NCBI RefSeq assembly: GCF_003990975.1 | Contig: NZ_RZJR01000001.1 | Location: 372,001-436,000, forward strand | DNA length: 64,000 bases | Origin: Cohnella sp. AR92 | GTDB lineage: Bacteria; Bacillota; Bacilli; Paenibacillales; Paenibacillaceae | Direction of reading: 5' to 3' | In this document: positions 41,904 to 49,711 of the stretch, one piece after another | Layout of the letters: the number at the start of each line of letters is the position of its first letter | Position numbering within the stretch: the stretch's first letter is position 1 | Made by a program: the position numbers and the translations under genes | Notes under the pieces: generated by a model | The model's database searches: none | What the model was told of the DNA's origin: nothing | Seen by the model: only the letters and a program-made list of their open reading frames with translations

Positions 41904-43049
41904 TTAATTCCTCCTCTCATCGGTCCCCGGGAGCGGAGGGAGATAAGCTTCAAGCACCTTCCTCCATCTTCGCCGCCAGATCGACAGGTCGAACGACAGC
42001 GCCGTCTCCCGGGCCCGGCGTCCCATTGTCGTTCTCAACTCGCGATTTTCCGCCAACTCCATGATGGCTTCGTACAGCTCCTCCTTGCGAGGCGGGACGA
42101 TTCGTCCGTTGAACCCGTCGATGACAAGATCGTTCAGCCCCCCGACGTCGGTCGAGACGACCGGCAGCCCGCAGCTCATCGCTTCCAAGCAGGAGTAAGA
42201 CGTTCCTTCGGAGTAAATCGTCGGAATGACCGCGATATCGGCGCCTCGGTAGGCCGCGCGAACCTCCGAGAAGCCATAGGTGCGATGCCGGATGCGTTCC
42301 CGATGGGGATGGGATTGCCGCCAGATGGGAAAGGCGTCTCCTATCGGGCTTCCTTCGACGCGTTCCCCCGCGAACTCCATGAGAATCGAAGGATTGCTCG
42401 CGAGCAGCCGATCCGCGATCTGCATCATTTGAAGAATGCCTCGTTCGGGGCTTAATCTTCGCGGGTAAAGCACCTTGATTAAGCCGATAGCCGGACTCTT
42501 TTCGGGTTCCCCGGGGGTAAAATAGCGGGTGTCCACCGAGTTGGGAATCAGCGCAAGCTTGCTTGAGTCCTCGTATTGGCATACGGATCGGCAGTAGGTC
42601 TGGAAGTGCGAATCGACGGTGACGATGCGCGTAAGCTGGTCGATCGCTCCCTGGATCGACTCCGCAACCGTGCGCTTGGCTTGGGCGTCGAGCAGGGGAT
42701 TATCCCAGTTGATCCCGTGGCAAATTCCGATGCTGCCGGGCCGGTAACGGATCGGATGCCACAGGCAGCTCGCATAGATCAGGGGTCCTTGGATCGGTGC
42801 CGTTATCCGTTCGAAAGCCTCCGCGATGCGGTCGCTCCGGTAGGTATAACCATGAACCTCGATCCCGTCCACGACGGAATCGAAGTCTTCGAAGAAAGAG
42901 AGCTGATGAACGACCGGAGTGCAGCCCATATCCTGCAGAAGGAGGCATAGATCATGGATATAGCGCTCCAGCCCTCCGCCGAACACTCTTGCGTAGTTCC
43001 GGTTGTAGCCGTCCAGATAGCTGTGCGTCAACAGGCTGACTTTGGTCAT
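41904..43049 (-). CDS. GT4-type glycosyltransferase
   Basis: GT-B fold enzyme of 381 residues. The N-terminal half has the acceptor-side loop GGGLERYIHDLCLLLQDMG; the C-terminal half has VLYPRRLSPERGILQM and the nucleotide-sugar site EGTSYSCLEAMSCGLPVVSTDVGG, the E-x7-E motif of retaining GT4 enzymes. The start MTKVSLLTHSY at 43049 overlaps the stop of the GT2 gene by 4 bp. No membrane helix. Part of the four-gene minus-strand operon. Confidence 0.88.
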   Translation of the reverse strand: MTKVSLLTHSYLDGYNRNYARVFGGGLERYIHDLCLLLQDMGCTPVVHQLSFFEDFDSVVDGIEVHGYTYRSDRIAEAFERITAPIQGPLIYASCLWHPIRYRPGSIGICHGINWDNPLLDAQAKRTVAESIQGAIDQLTRIVTVDSHFQTYCRSVCQYEDSSKLALIPNSVDTRYFTPGEPEKSPAIGLIKVLYPRRLSPERGILQMMQIADRLLASNPSILMEFAGERVEGSPIGDAFPIWRQSHPHRERIRHRTYGFSEVRAAYRGADIAVIPTIYSEGTSYSCLEAMSCGLPVVSTDVGGLNDLVIDGFNGRIVPPRKEELYEAIMELAENRELRTTMGRRARETALSFDLSIWRRRWRKVLEAYLPPLPGTDERRN

Positions 43050-43795
43050 TCCGCGTCCTCTCTCCAAGGGATCAGGTTCGGCTCGGGATCGAGAATCGAC
43101 TCGTAATGATCCAGGCTTCCGAAGCGGCCCTCGGGGTCGTTGGCTTTGTATCGGCGATACTTGCGGACGCGATCGGCCCAATCTCCGGCCCAGCCGAGAT
43201 GTTTGACCCGAAGCTCGCTGAGCAATCCCGGCAACGCATGATAGGCCGGCGGGATACGGGGGAGATGATGATGCAGCTTCGGATAGGGGCAGGGAAGAAG
43301 CGGCATATAGCGAACAAGCGTCATCTGGTGGCGCCGGTGGATGTTCCAAAGTTCGTCCTCGCGATAGTGGGTCGTTCCGCCCCAGAGGTCGAAGAAGCGG
43401 AAAGCGACCCAATCGTATCGGTCTTGATCGATCAGCGTCCTCATGCTTCGCCGCGCTTTCGCTTCGTACAGCTCATCGGCATCGACGGAGAGCAGCCAAT
43501 CCGGATCCGTGGAGACAGCCGTCTCCCACAAGAGCGATCGCAGCTTCCATTCTTGAGCGAACAGAGGCTCCGGCGACTGGACGAGCTTGACGACCTTGGG
43601 GCAGCGAAGGACAAGCTCCGGGGTGCGATCCGTGCTTGCGTCGTCTACGACAACGATCTCATCCACGAACTCGCATAGCTCGCTTAGCACTTGCTCGAGA
43701 TGCCTTCCCTGCTCATTCCGAACCTGGAGCATCGCGGTCAGCTTGTTGCCCGTCTGCTTGCGAACCGGCAGGAAGCCGGGGCTCGAGGGGGGCAT
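43046..43795 (-). CDS. GT2-type glycosyltransferase
   Basis: Protein of 249 residues: LTAMLQVRNEQGRHLEQVLSEL, EIVVVDDASTDRT, LLSVDADELYE (DxD-type), and a C-terminal DLWGGTTHYREDELWN and RVKHLGWAG. The start at 43795 was chosen; a GTG at 43804 is also possible. Its 5' part overlaps the upstream gene by 83 bp in another frame, so the two are tightly linked. Unlike the three plus-strand GT2 proteins it lacks a TPR-like tail. Confidence 0.85.
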   Translation of the reverse strand: MPPSSPGFLPVRKQTGNKLTAMLQVRNEQGRHLEQVLSELCEFVDEIVVVDDASTDRTPELVLRCPKVVKLVQSPEPLFAQEWKLRSLLWETAVSTDPDWLLSVDADELYEAKARRSMRTLIDQDRYDWVAFRFFDLWGGTTHYREDELWNIHRRHQMTLVRYMPLLPCPYPKLHHHLPRIPPAYHALPGLLSELRVKHLGWAGDWADRVRKYRRYKANDPEGRFGSLDHYESILDPEPNLIPWREDAE

Positions 43796-45038
43796 CGTCC
43801 TCACTCTCCTCGGTCAGGCCGAGAGCCGGCGAACCCGTCAATCCGCTCAGCTCGTCGTCGATTGCCTTTATCTCCAATATATGTGCAAGGGCGTTCGAGT
43901 CTGTCTCCGCAGCGCGAAGAAACCAAGAAATAGCTTCATGGCGTTGTCCGCGAAGACGGCAGCGGAACCCGTTGGCCAGATCGGCGATCCTTCGCTGCTC
44001 GCTAGTTTGCCGCATGGAAGGCGACAACAGGGAGCATGCCTCGTCCCACCGAGCCGATTCGGTCAGCAGTTGGAATTCGATCCTGCGGACCTCCTCGATA
44101 TCCGATTCCGGCGTTCGAAGCTGAGCCAGGGCATTGCGGGAATCGTCGTTTAACCGATATAGGCCGGACAGAGCCAGGGCGAAGCGGCCTTGATTGGCCC
44201 ATTGAAGCAGGACGGAATAGTCGGCTCGCTCGCTGTCGGTAACGGCCGAGATGCCGTAAATGGTCAATGCTCCTTCCAGATCGCCCTTGCGGGCTGCTAT
44301 CGCGGACAGGAACCGAAAGTGCGAAGCGAGGCTTCCGGGGCTGCGATTCAGGCAGGCCTGATGGAAGGCTTCGGCGACATGGGCCTCGGCGTCATCCAGC
44401 CGGCCGGTCAAGTACTCGTAGGAGCCGAGCAGGAAGGAGACGGTCTCATGAGGCCCGAGCGTTCTTCTCAGCTCTTCATAGAATGGGATCCTCAGATGCA
44501 ATTGCAGGTGGGTCGCCCAGCCGGCCGAGGGCGGAGAGGTATCGATCAGGCTCCGCACGGCTCGGAGGAAGAGCGCTTCGTAGTCCCGAACCTCGAGATC
44601 GATTCCTTGCACTTGCACGGTGCCGGCGGCGTCTGGGTCTGCGCCCGACAGGAGCAGGACGGCGTCCCTTCGGAAAGCCTGCTCGAGGAAAAAAGATTCC
44701 GAAGCGGTGCAGAGGAGGTCGGCTGCCGCGCTAAGCTCCTTCACGCACCTTCTTATGAGAGCTCCCCGGTCATTCGGAAAGTCCGGAAGGAGGGCGACGA
44801 GCGGGCCGCGCGCCAGGCTGCTCGCCTCATAGGTCCAATAAGGGTGGCTTACGATCGTTAGGAGCGGCGTTCCTGCTTCTCTGATTTCTTGCCTAGAGAC
44901 GGGGAGAATCGGTGCGGGGAGCCGCTCGTCGCTTCTCTCGGTGACATAATGAACGGTGCCGACCGAAGCAAGCAGCATCGCCAGCCGAGCGAAGGGATAG
45001 CTGGACCAAGGTCCGTCTGGATAAATAACGATCTCCAT
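43713..45038 (-). CDS. TPR-like protein, first gene of the glycosylation operon
   Basis: Protein of 441 residues, MEIVIYPDGPWSSYPFARL. The first ~170 residues resemble the N-terminal half of a GT-B glycosyltransferase (SSYPFARLAMLLASVGTVHYV; LLTIVSHPYWTYEASSLARGPLVALLPDF), without a donor-binding half. The rest is TPR-like helices (YEYLTGRLDDAEAHVAEAFHQA...). Possibly a scaffold or an acceptor-recognition subunit. Start at 45038 with AAGGAG about 11 nt upstream. It overlaps the GT2 gene by 83 bp. A sigma-K-like promoter lies at 45097-45070. Confidence 0.7.
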   Translation of the reverse strand: MEIVIYPDGPWSSYPFARLAMLLASVGTVHYVTERSDERLPAPILPVSRQEIREAGTPLLTIVSHPYWTYEASSLARGPLVALLPDFPNDRGALIRRCVKELSAAADLLCTASESFFLEQAFRRDAVLLLSGADPDAAGTVQVQGIDLEVRDYEALFLRAVRSLIDTSPPSAGWATHLQLHLRIPFYEELRRTLGPHETVSFLLGSYEYLTGRLDDAEAHVAEAFHQACLNRSPGSLASHFRFLSAIAARKGDLEGALTIYGISAVTDSERADYSVLLQWANQGRFALALSGLYRLNDDSRNALAQLRTPESDIEEVRRIEFQLLTESARWDEACSLLSPSMRQTSEQRRIADLANGFRCRLRGQRHEAISWFLRAAETDSNALAHILEIKAIDDELSGLTGSPALGLTEESEDDAPLEPRLPAGSQADGQQADRDAPGSE

Positions 45039-45069
45039 CGTGAATATCGCTCCTTGCATAGCCTTCGAC

Positions 45070-45097
45070 TATTGTATGGAATCGCCGATGCGGCGGT
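45070..45097 (-). promoter_or_regulatory. sigma-K-like promoter of the minus-strand glycosylation operon
   Basis: On the minus strand ACC (45097-45095), 16 bp, CATACAATA (45078-45070), 32 bp before the ATG at 45038. It has the same spacing as the element at 34927-34954 and also resembles a sigma-E -10. Confidence 0.6.
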
Positions 45098-45217
45098 TCC
45101 GACCAAAGCAGGATGAGCGCGAGGATCTGGGACTTTAGTCTTTCAGAATTTGTTCAGCCGGGGATGGTACAACTGAGTTATTAGGTAAAAATACCGCGGC
45201 GGATAAAGGGGATCAGC

Positions 45218-45598
45218 ATGGCGCAAATGAACAAGCTTTCTCACGGAGAGGCCGGAGCCGAGATCGAGAGGACAATGGGAATCATCGGGGGCAAGTGGAA
45301 AGGAGTTATCCTCTATCACTTGGCCGAGAGCGAGACGAGATTCAACCAACTGAGGCGTCTCATCCCCGGAATCACTCAGAGAATGCTGACGCTCCAATTG
45401 CGCGAGTTGGAGAAGGACGGCATCGTGGAGCGGCTGGCGTACCAGGAGGTTCCTCTGCGCGTAGGCTATCGGCTCAGCGAGCTGGGGCATTCGCTTTTGC
45501 CTTTGCTGGGCATGATACAGCAATGGGGAGAGGAATATCGGAGGGCTCGTTCCGAATCGTCTCGGGACGATCGGCTAACCGCCGCGGATTTGCGCTGA
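45218..45598 (+). CDS. HxlR-family transcriptional regulator
   Basis: Winged-helix regulator of 126 residues with the HxlR signature IGGKWKGVILYHLAESETRFNQLRRLIPGITQRMLTLQLRELEKDGIVER and YRLSELGHSLLPLL. It has no Cys, so it is not a thiol-redox sensor of the HypR/YodB kind. The ATG at 45218 follows GGGGATC, a weak site. No obvious target gene is adjacent. Confidence 0.88.
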   Translation: MAQMNKLSHGEAGAEIERTMGIIGGKWKGVILYHLAESETRFNQLRRLIPGITQRMLTLQLRELEKDGIVERLAYQEVPLRVGYRLSELGHSLLPLLGMIQQWGEEYRRARSESSRDDRLTAADLR

Positions 45599-45722
45599 GA
45601 ACCGAGAAGAGCAATGTGCCGGGACAAGGCTATTCGGCGAATAGGAATGCGCGTTGGTCCTACTCCGTTAATCGAACCTATCGAACGTGTATGGGTTGAA
45701 CCCAACTTGTCATCGAAGAGAC

Positions 45723-45761
45723 AAAAGAGAGCCGAGCTTCCGCTAGAGGAGGCTCGGCTCT
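45723..45761 (-). terminator. intrinsic terminator of the MarR-family gene
   Basis: On the minus strand AGAGCCGAGC pairs with GCTCGGCTCT (10 bp) and is followed by CTTTT, 7 bp after the gene. Confidence 0.75.
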
Positions 45762-45767
45762 TGCGCG

Positions 45768-46193
45768 CTATTCGCGCGACAGGGTCAGCTTATTGTAAAT
45801 GCGAAGCAGATGCTGCATATCGTCATCGCTCAAGGAAGAGAACATCTTCTCCATTAAAGCGACTCTCTTGTCGTGGATGTCGGCCAACAGCGACTTGCCC
45901 TTGTCGGTAATCTCCAGCTTCACGACCCGACGATCGTTCGGATCGCTGACGCGCACGACAAGCTTCATCTTAACGAGTTTATCGGAGATGACGGTCATGC
46001 CGCCGGAAGTAACGCCTAATATATTGGAGAGGTACGAGCTTGAACGCGCGCCTTCTCCCTGAAGGATATCGAGAGCTTGGACCTGGCTTATGGATAGCTC
46101 TCCTTCGATATCTTTAGCCCACTCATTCCGCCATAATCGGTTATGGAGTCTTATTAATCCGAACAGTTCGACGATATCTTCGTGTTTGGTCAC
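45768..46193 (-). CDS. MarR-family transcriptional regulator
   Basis: Protein of 141 residues starting at GTG 46193 with GGAGG 6 nt upstream. Helix-turn-helix SSYLSNILGVTSGGMTVISDKLVKMKLVVRV and wing DPNDRRVVKLEITDKG are of MarR type. It is a single gene with its own terminator; possible targets are the DUF1700/DUF4097 pair upstream, but no shared operator was found. Confidence 0.88.
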   Translation of the reverse strand: MTKHEDIVELFGLIRLHNRLWRNEWAKDIEGELSISQVQALDILQGEGARSSSYLSNILGVTSGGMTVISDKLVKMKLVVRVSDPNDRRVVKLEITDKGKSLLADIHDKRVALMEKMFSSLSDDDMQHLLRIYNKLTLSRE

Positions 46194-46315
46194 AGCTAAC
46201 CTCCGCCAGAATGATGGTCCTTCAATTTTCCCATACTTTGCGGCAGAAGACCAGCGTTTTAGTCCTATAGATGGAAACTTTTCGAGGCGGAGGCGCTTGT
46301 GCGTTGCCCTTTAGA

Positions 46316-47164
46316 TCAAGGTTGAGTGACGCGGATGCTGCCGCTGTCGGTGCGGATCTTGATGACTTCCGTCGATTGCTGCTCCGAATCCGGGGCATGG
46401 ATCGAGCCGGAATCCGATTTAAGGTCGTAGAAGCCGCCGTAACTTGCCGGCACTTCGACCTTCACGCTGCCGGAATCGCTCTTGATCGTAGCGTTCGAAG
46501 TATCGTCCTTCACCAGGCGAATGCTGCCGGAATCGCTGTTCAGGTTGGACGTTCCGTTCAGGTGTTCGATCGAGATGCTGCCGGAATCGGAGGATGCGGA
46601 TAGAGCGGCGGTAAGATTCTCTCCGTGGATGCTGCCGGAATCCGACTTCAGTGCCAGAGTCTCGCCCTTGAAGCCGTAAATTTTGATGCTGCCCGAGTCG
46701 GACTTGATCTCTCCTTGATCGGCGGAGGCGCCATTCACCTGGATCGAGCCGGAGTCGGTGTGCAGCTGGACCATCTTAAGCGCGGAAGCGGCTTCTTCGG
46801 TCAAAGAGACGGTAACCTGCTGGGCCGAGCCGAAGTCGAAATCCATGAGACCGATGGTCCAGCCTTCCTTCGCTTGAATCTTCAGAACGCCGTCGTTCAA
46901 CTTGGCATTCTTGATCTGATCGACGACGTCTTCTTTGGCCTTGCCGGCCATGTGGATGGAGTTGGCGCCGTCTTCGCTTGCGACGAAGTTGACGCGAAGA
47001 GGCAGGTCGTCGGTCATGATGCTTAGCTGTTTGAGATCGTTGGTCTCGAACGTCCAGGTTTGTTCATAGGATTGTTTCTCGGCTCCGAATTGAAAGTTGA
47101 AGAGAGCGGCTCCGCCTACTCCTACCAGAATAAGTCCCAAGGCAATCGATATCCATTTTTTCAC
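46316..47164 (-). CDS. DUF4097 family protein with SDSGSI repeats
   Basis: Protein of 282 residues with one N-terminal membrane helix (~4-24) and an extracytoplasmic beta-helix-like domain. The repeat [ST]DSGS[IV] occurs eight times from ~136 to the end, one per turn of about 20 residues, typical of DUF4097. Anchored outside the membrane, probably acting in envelope sensing with the DUF1700 protein encoded 4 bp upstream. Function of the family is not settled. Confidence 0.88.
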   Translation of the reverse strand: MKKWISIALGLILVGVGGAALFNFQFGAEKQSYEQTWTFETNDLKQLSIMTDDLPLRVNFVASEDGANSIHMAGKAKEDVVDQIKNAKLNDGVLKIQAKEGWTIGLMDFDFGSAQQVTVSLTEEAASALKMVQLHTDSGSIQVNGASADQGEIKSDSGSIKIYGFKGETLALKSDSGSIHGENLTAALSASSDSGSISIEHLNGTSNLNSDSGSIRLVKDDTSNATIKSDSGSVKVEVPASYGGFYDLKSDSGSIHAPDSEQQSTEVIKIRTDSGSIRVTQP

Positions 47165-47168
47165 TTCG

Positions 47169-47738
47169 TTATTCCCGTCCTCTCAGCAATCTCAGATTCC
47201 ACCGGGCGTAGGCGGCGATGCCCCTGATGCACGGCTTAATAAGCTTGATGAACAGCAAGGCAAGCAGGATCCCGATTCCGGCGATAGCGACGTGCCCGAA
47301 CAAGGAGGCCGGATAGAAGGAGTCGTGCCAGAGTCCTCCCAATACGTTCAGCAGCGGGGAAGCGATGGCGGCGAACGCGGAAGCGCCAATCGAGAGAATC
47401 GCCGCCCCCAGGGAGATGAGAATGGGCAGTACGACAAGGTTTAGGAAGAACAGCAGGATGCCCACCCCCGCCATCCGAAGGAAGTCGGGGCTATTCCGCG
47501 GCGCCGAAGAAGCGGGAGCTGCGGGCGGCGACGGCACCCGGTACATTCGTTCCTCCAGGATCCTTTGAGCGCGCAGATGAGGTTCCCCTAGCTCCCTCAG
47601 GATATCGGCTTCGCTTCTGCCCTTCTGCAATTGATAGGCGATACGGTAATCCAGCTCCCGGATCAGATCGTAGCGTTCTAACTCGGGAATGACGGACAAA
47701 TGCTCGTTAAGAGCGTCCAGGTATTCGTTTTTCTTCAT
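47169..47738 (-). CDS. DUF1700/HAAS membrane protein
   Basis: Protein of 189 residues: the N-terminal HAAS helical domain (MKKNEYLDALNEHLSVIPELERYDLIRELDYRIA, GRSEADILRELGEPHLRAQRIL) followed by membrane helices (~87-140 and ~145-165). HAAS proteins normally sit in an operon with a PadR regulator and a DUF4097 protein; here the DUF4097 gene follows 4 bp later, but no PadR gene is upstream. A promoter-like element precedes it at 47784-47755. Confidence 0.85.
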   Translation of the reverse strand: MKKNEYLDALNEHLSVIPELERYDLIRELDYRIAYQLQKGRSEADILRELGEPHLRAQRILEERMYRVPSPPAAPASSAPRNSPDFLRMAGVGILLFFLNLVVLPILISLGAAILSIGASAFAAIASPLLNVLGGLWHDSFYPASLFGHVAIAGIGILLALLFIKLIKPCIRGIAAYARWNLRLLRGRE

Positions 47739-47754
47739 TGTGACACTCCGTTCA

Positions 47755-47784
47755 ATTGTAAATGGAAGCTAATGTTAGTGTAAA
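47755..47784 (-). promoter_or_regulatory. promoter with direct repeats upstream of the DUF1700 gene
   Basis: On the minus strand TTTACA (47784-47779), 18-bp spacer, TACAAT (47760-47755). Each hexamer lies in a copy of the direct repeat ATTTACA (47785-47779 and 47763-47757), 22 bp apart, which could be a regulator site. Confidence 0.5.
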
Positions 47785-47883
47785 TGAGCGCAGGGATGCC
47801 TCCAACCATCCGGGGGACGGTTTGCAACCAGACTTAGGTCGGGGAGGCGATGGGGAGGCGCAATAAATTTGGACACCTAATTT

Positions 47884-47923
47884 TCACAAAGTACATGAAA
47901 TCGTCACAAGTATGTGATACAAT
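47884..47923 (+). promoter_or_regulatory. duplicated TCACAA motif with -10 box
   Basis: TCACAAAGTACATGA (47884-47898) and TCACAAGTATGTGA (47904-47917) are directly repeated 20 bp apart; the second has TCACA/TGTGA arms and abuts TACAAT (47918-47923), a -10 element 41 bp before the ATG at 47964. Confidence 0.45.
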
Positions 47924-47963
47924 AGACACAAATAGCGCTTTCACGATGAGGAGTGTGGCGAAC

Positions 47964-48221
47964 ATGAGGACGTTTGACATGTTCAGAGCTACTAAATGGA
48001 TATCGGCGATCATCATTGCCATCGGAATGATCTGCTGCGTGTGGCATATCCGAGATTTCAACGACGGCAACCTTGGCCTTATGATCGGGATCGGCTTCCT
48101 AGTGGGCGGCATCGAGGTTCTGATTCTGGGGGCGTTCGCGTCTTTGATGCAGCAGACGACGGATAAGGCTCCTTCTCCTTCCATCGCAATCGCGGAACCG
48201 ACGGCCGAGAAGCCGGTGTGA
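47964..48221 (+). CDS. small two-helix membrane protein
   Basis: Protein of 85 residues, MRTFDMFRATKWISAIIIAI..., with membrane helices at ~11-28 and ~38-60 and a short Pro/Ala-rich cytoplasmic or external tail. The start at 47964 has GAGGAG 10 nt upstream; the longer frame from 47850 runs through the promoter-like repeats and was rejected. A terminator follows. Family not recognised. Confidence 0.65.
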   Translation: MRTFDMFRATKWISAIIIAIGMICCVWHIRDFNDGNLGLMIGIGFLVGGIEVLILGAFASLMQQTTDKAPSPSIAIAEPTAEKPV

Positions 48222-48257
48222 ATCCCTAGCCGGCGATCCATAATAGAAGACATTTCT

Positions 48258-48285
48258 GGCTGATGAGCGATCATCGGCCTTTTTT
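48258..48285 (+). terminator. intrinsic terminator after the small membrane protein gene
   Basis: Eight-bp stem GGCTGATG/CATCGGCC (one G-U), loop AGCGAT, then six T. Confidence 0.8.
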
Positions 48286-48742
48286 GCGTCGAAAAAGGCT
48301 TTCAAGAGGAATGAGATTCCAATGGGACAGGGGGAGGCGGGTTGGGCTACAGATGGGCGATAAGGGAATCGCGCTTGTGCGGCGGGCGAAGGGGAGATTC
48401 GAATGCCGATCTGCGGGCTTCCCCGACGTTTATCGTGTCGGAACCGATTTGCCGCATGGGCGGGAGATCAGGGACGAGATCCGGATATTAGGCGGAATCC
48501 GGAACTGATACAGGGGAGTTTTCGGAGTGGGACAGGCCGTTTTGGAAGCCGTTTCAGAAGAACTTATCAAGTTAAGTCGAAATGGTGAACAAATTATTGC
48601 GAAAAAAAGAACGTTAAATGTCTCCTTTGTTAACTGTGCAGAAGATCATTTGGCTTTCTGGTATCTTAGAGACGTCAAGCGCGATCGAGCCTGGGACGAT
48701 TGCGCGTTTCTGTTCAATATCATCTGAGGAGATGAGAGGGTT
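48286..48742. other. 457-bp region upstream of qoxA without a supported gene
   Basis: The first ~210 bp are GC-rich with short open frames lacking ribosome sites; the last ~200 bp are AT-richer and presumably hold the qox promoter, but no pair of good hexamers was identified. Confidence 0.5.
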
Positions 48743-49672
48743 ATGAAGTTAAGGGGTTGGCGTCGACTCATCGCCGCGGTTCCACTATTGGCAATCGTGT
48801 TCCTGATGTCGGGCTGCAGCACGGACATGGGCGTGCTGGATCCGAAAGGCACGGTAGCGGATCAGCAATTCGATCTCATTATGATCACGGTCATCATTAG
48901 CATCGTGATTTTCGTGCCGGTTATGGCGATGACCTTCTGGTTCGCGTGGAAGTATCGCGAGAATCGGAAGAGCGATGCGGAGTACAAGCCGAACTGGTCT
49001 CACAGCACCAAGGTTGAGACGTTCATGTGGGGCATCCCGATCGTGATCATTATTATCTTGGGTACCATTACGACCGTCTACTCCTTCAAGCTTGAGCCTT
49101 CCAAGGCGCTGGCTGCCGAGACGAAGGACGGAGTCAAGCCGATTACGATTGAAGTCACGTCGCTTGACTGGAAGTGGCTCTTCACGTATCCGGAACAAGG
49201 AATCGCTACGGTTAACTACGTACAATTCCCGGAGGACGTTCCAGTTGAATTCAAACTGACTTCCGATGCTCCGATGAACTCGTTCTGGATCCCGCAGCTG
49301 GGCGGACAGATCTACACGATGTCGGGCATGGCGATGGAGCTTAACCTGATCGCCAACGAGCCAGGCGAATACCAAGGCCGCGGGGCGAACTTCAGCGGCG
49401 AGCACTTCGGCAAGATGGAGTTTATTGCGAAGGCGACTTCCCAGGAGGATTTCGATCATTGGGTAGCCGACATCAAGCAATCTTCTCCGGCGCTGACCGA
49501 GCAAGGCTATGATGAGCTGGCCGAGCCAGGAGTCGTGGACACGAACGACACCTACTCTTCCTTCCCTGAAGGCTTGTTCGATCGGATCGTGAACAAGTAC
49601 GGTTCCTCTCACAATCATAGCGGAGCATCCGAAGGGGAATCCTCTTCGGAGGAGACTTCTTCCGAGGACTGA
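48743..49672 (+). CDS. qoxA: quinol oxidase subunit II
   Basis: Lipoprotein of 309 residues (LMSGC, Cys 25), two membrane helices (~44-66 and ~85-107) and a periplasm-side cupredoxin domain. The CuA ligands of cytochrome c oxidases (C-x-E-x3-C-x3-H) are absent: the corresponding loop reads GEYQGRGANFSGEHFGKMEF, as in QoxA/CyoA. So the enzyme takes electrons from menaquinol, not cytochrome c. STDMGVLDPKGTVADQQ after the Cys matches the QoxA start. The Ser/Glu-rich tail is a local feature. The ATG follows GAGGAGATGAGAGGG. First gene of qoxABCD. Confidence 0.92.
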   Translation: MKLRGWRRLIAAVPLLAIVFLMSGCSTDMGVLDPKGTVADQQFDLIMITVIISIVIFVPVMAMTFWFAWKYRENRKSDAEYKPNWSHSTKVETFMWGIPIVIIIILGTITTVYSFKLEPSKALAAETKDGVKPITIEVTSLDWKWLFTYPEQGIATVNYVQFPEDVPVEFKLTSDAPMNSFWIPQLGGQIYTMSGMAMELNLIANEPGEYQGRGANFSGEHFGKMEFIAKATSQEDFDHWVADIKQSSPALTEQGYDELAEPGVVDTNDTYSSFPEGLFDRIVNKYGSSHNHSGASEGESSSEETSSED

Positions 49673-49711
49673 GCGGATAAGTAAAAGAGAGTTAGATAAG
49701 GAGGATGTCTC

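Noticed and set aside
48263..48727. Two short open frames upstream of qoxA
   Set aside because: No ribosome sites, no recognisable family; composition follows local base content.
48743..49672. Cytochrome c oxidase subunit II
   Set aside because: No CuA ligands in the cupredoxin loop; sequence follows QoxA/CyoA.
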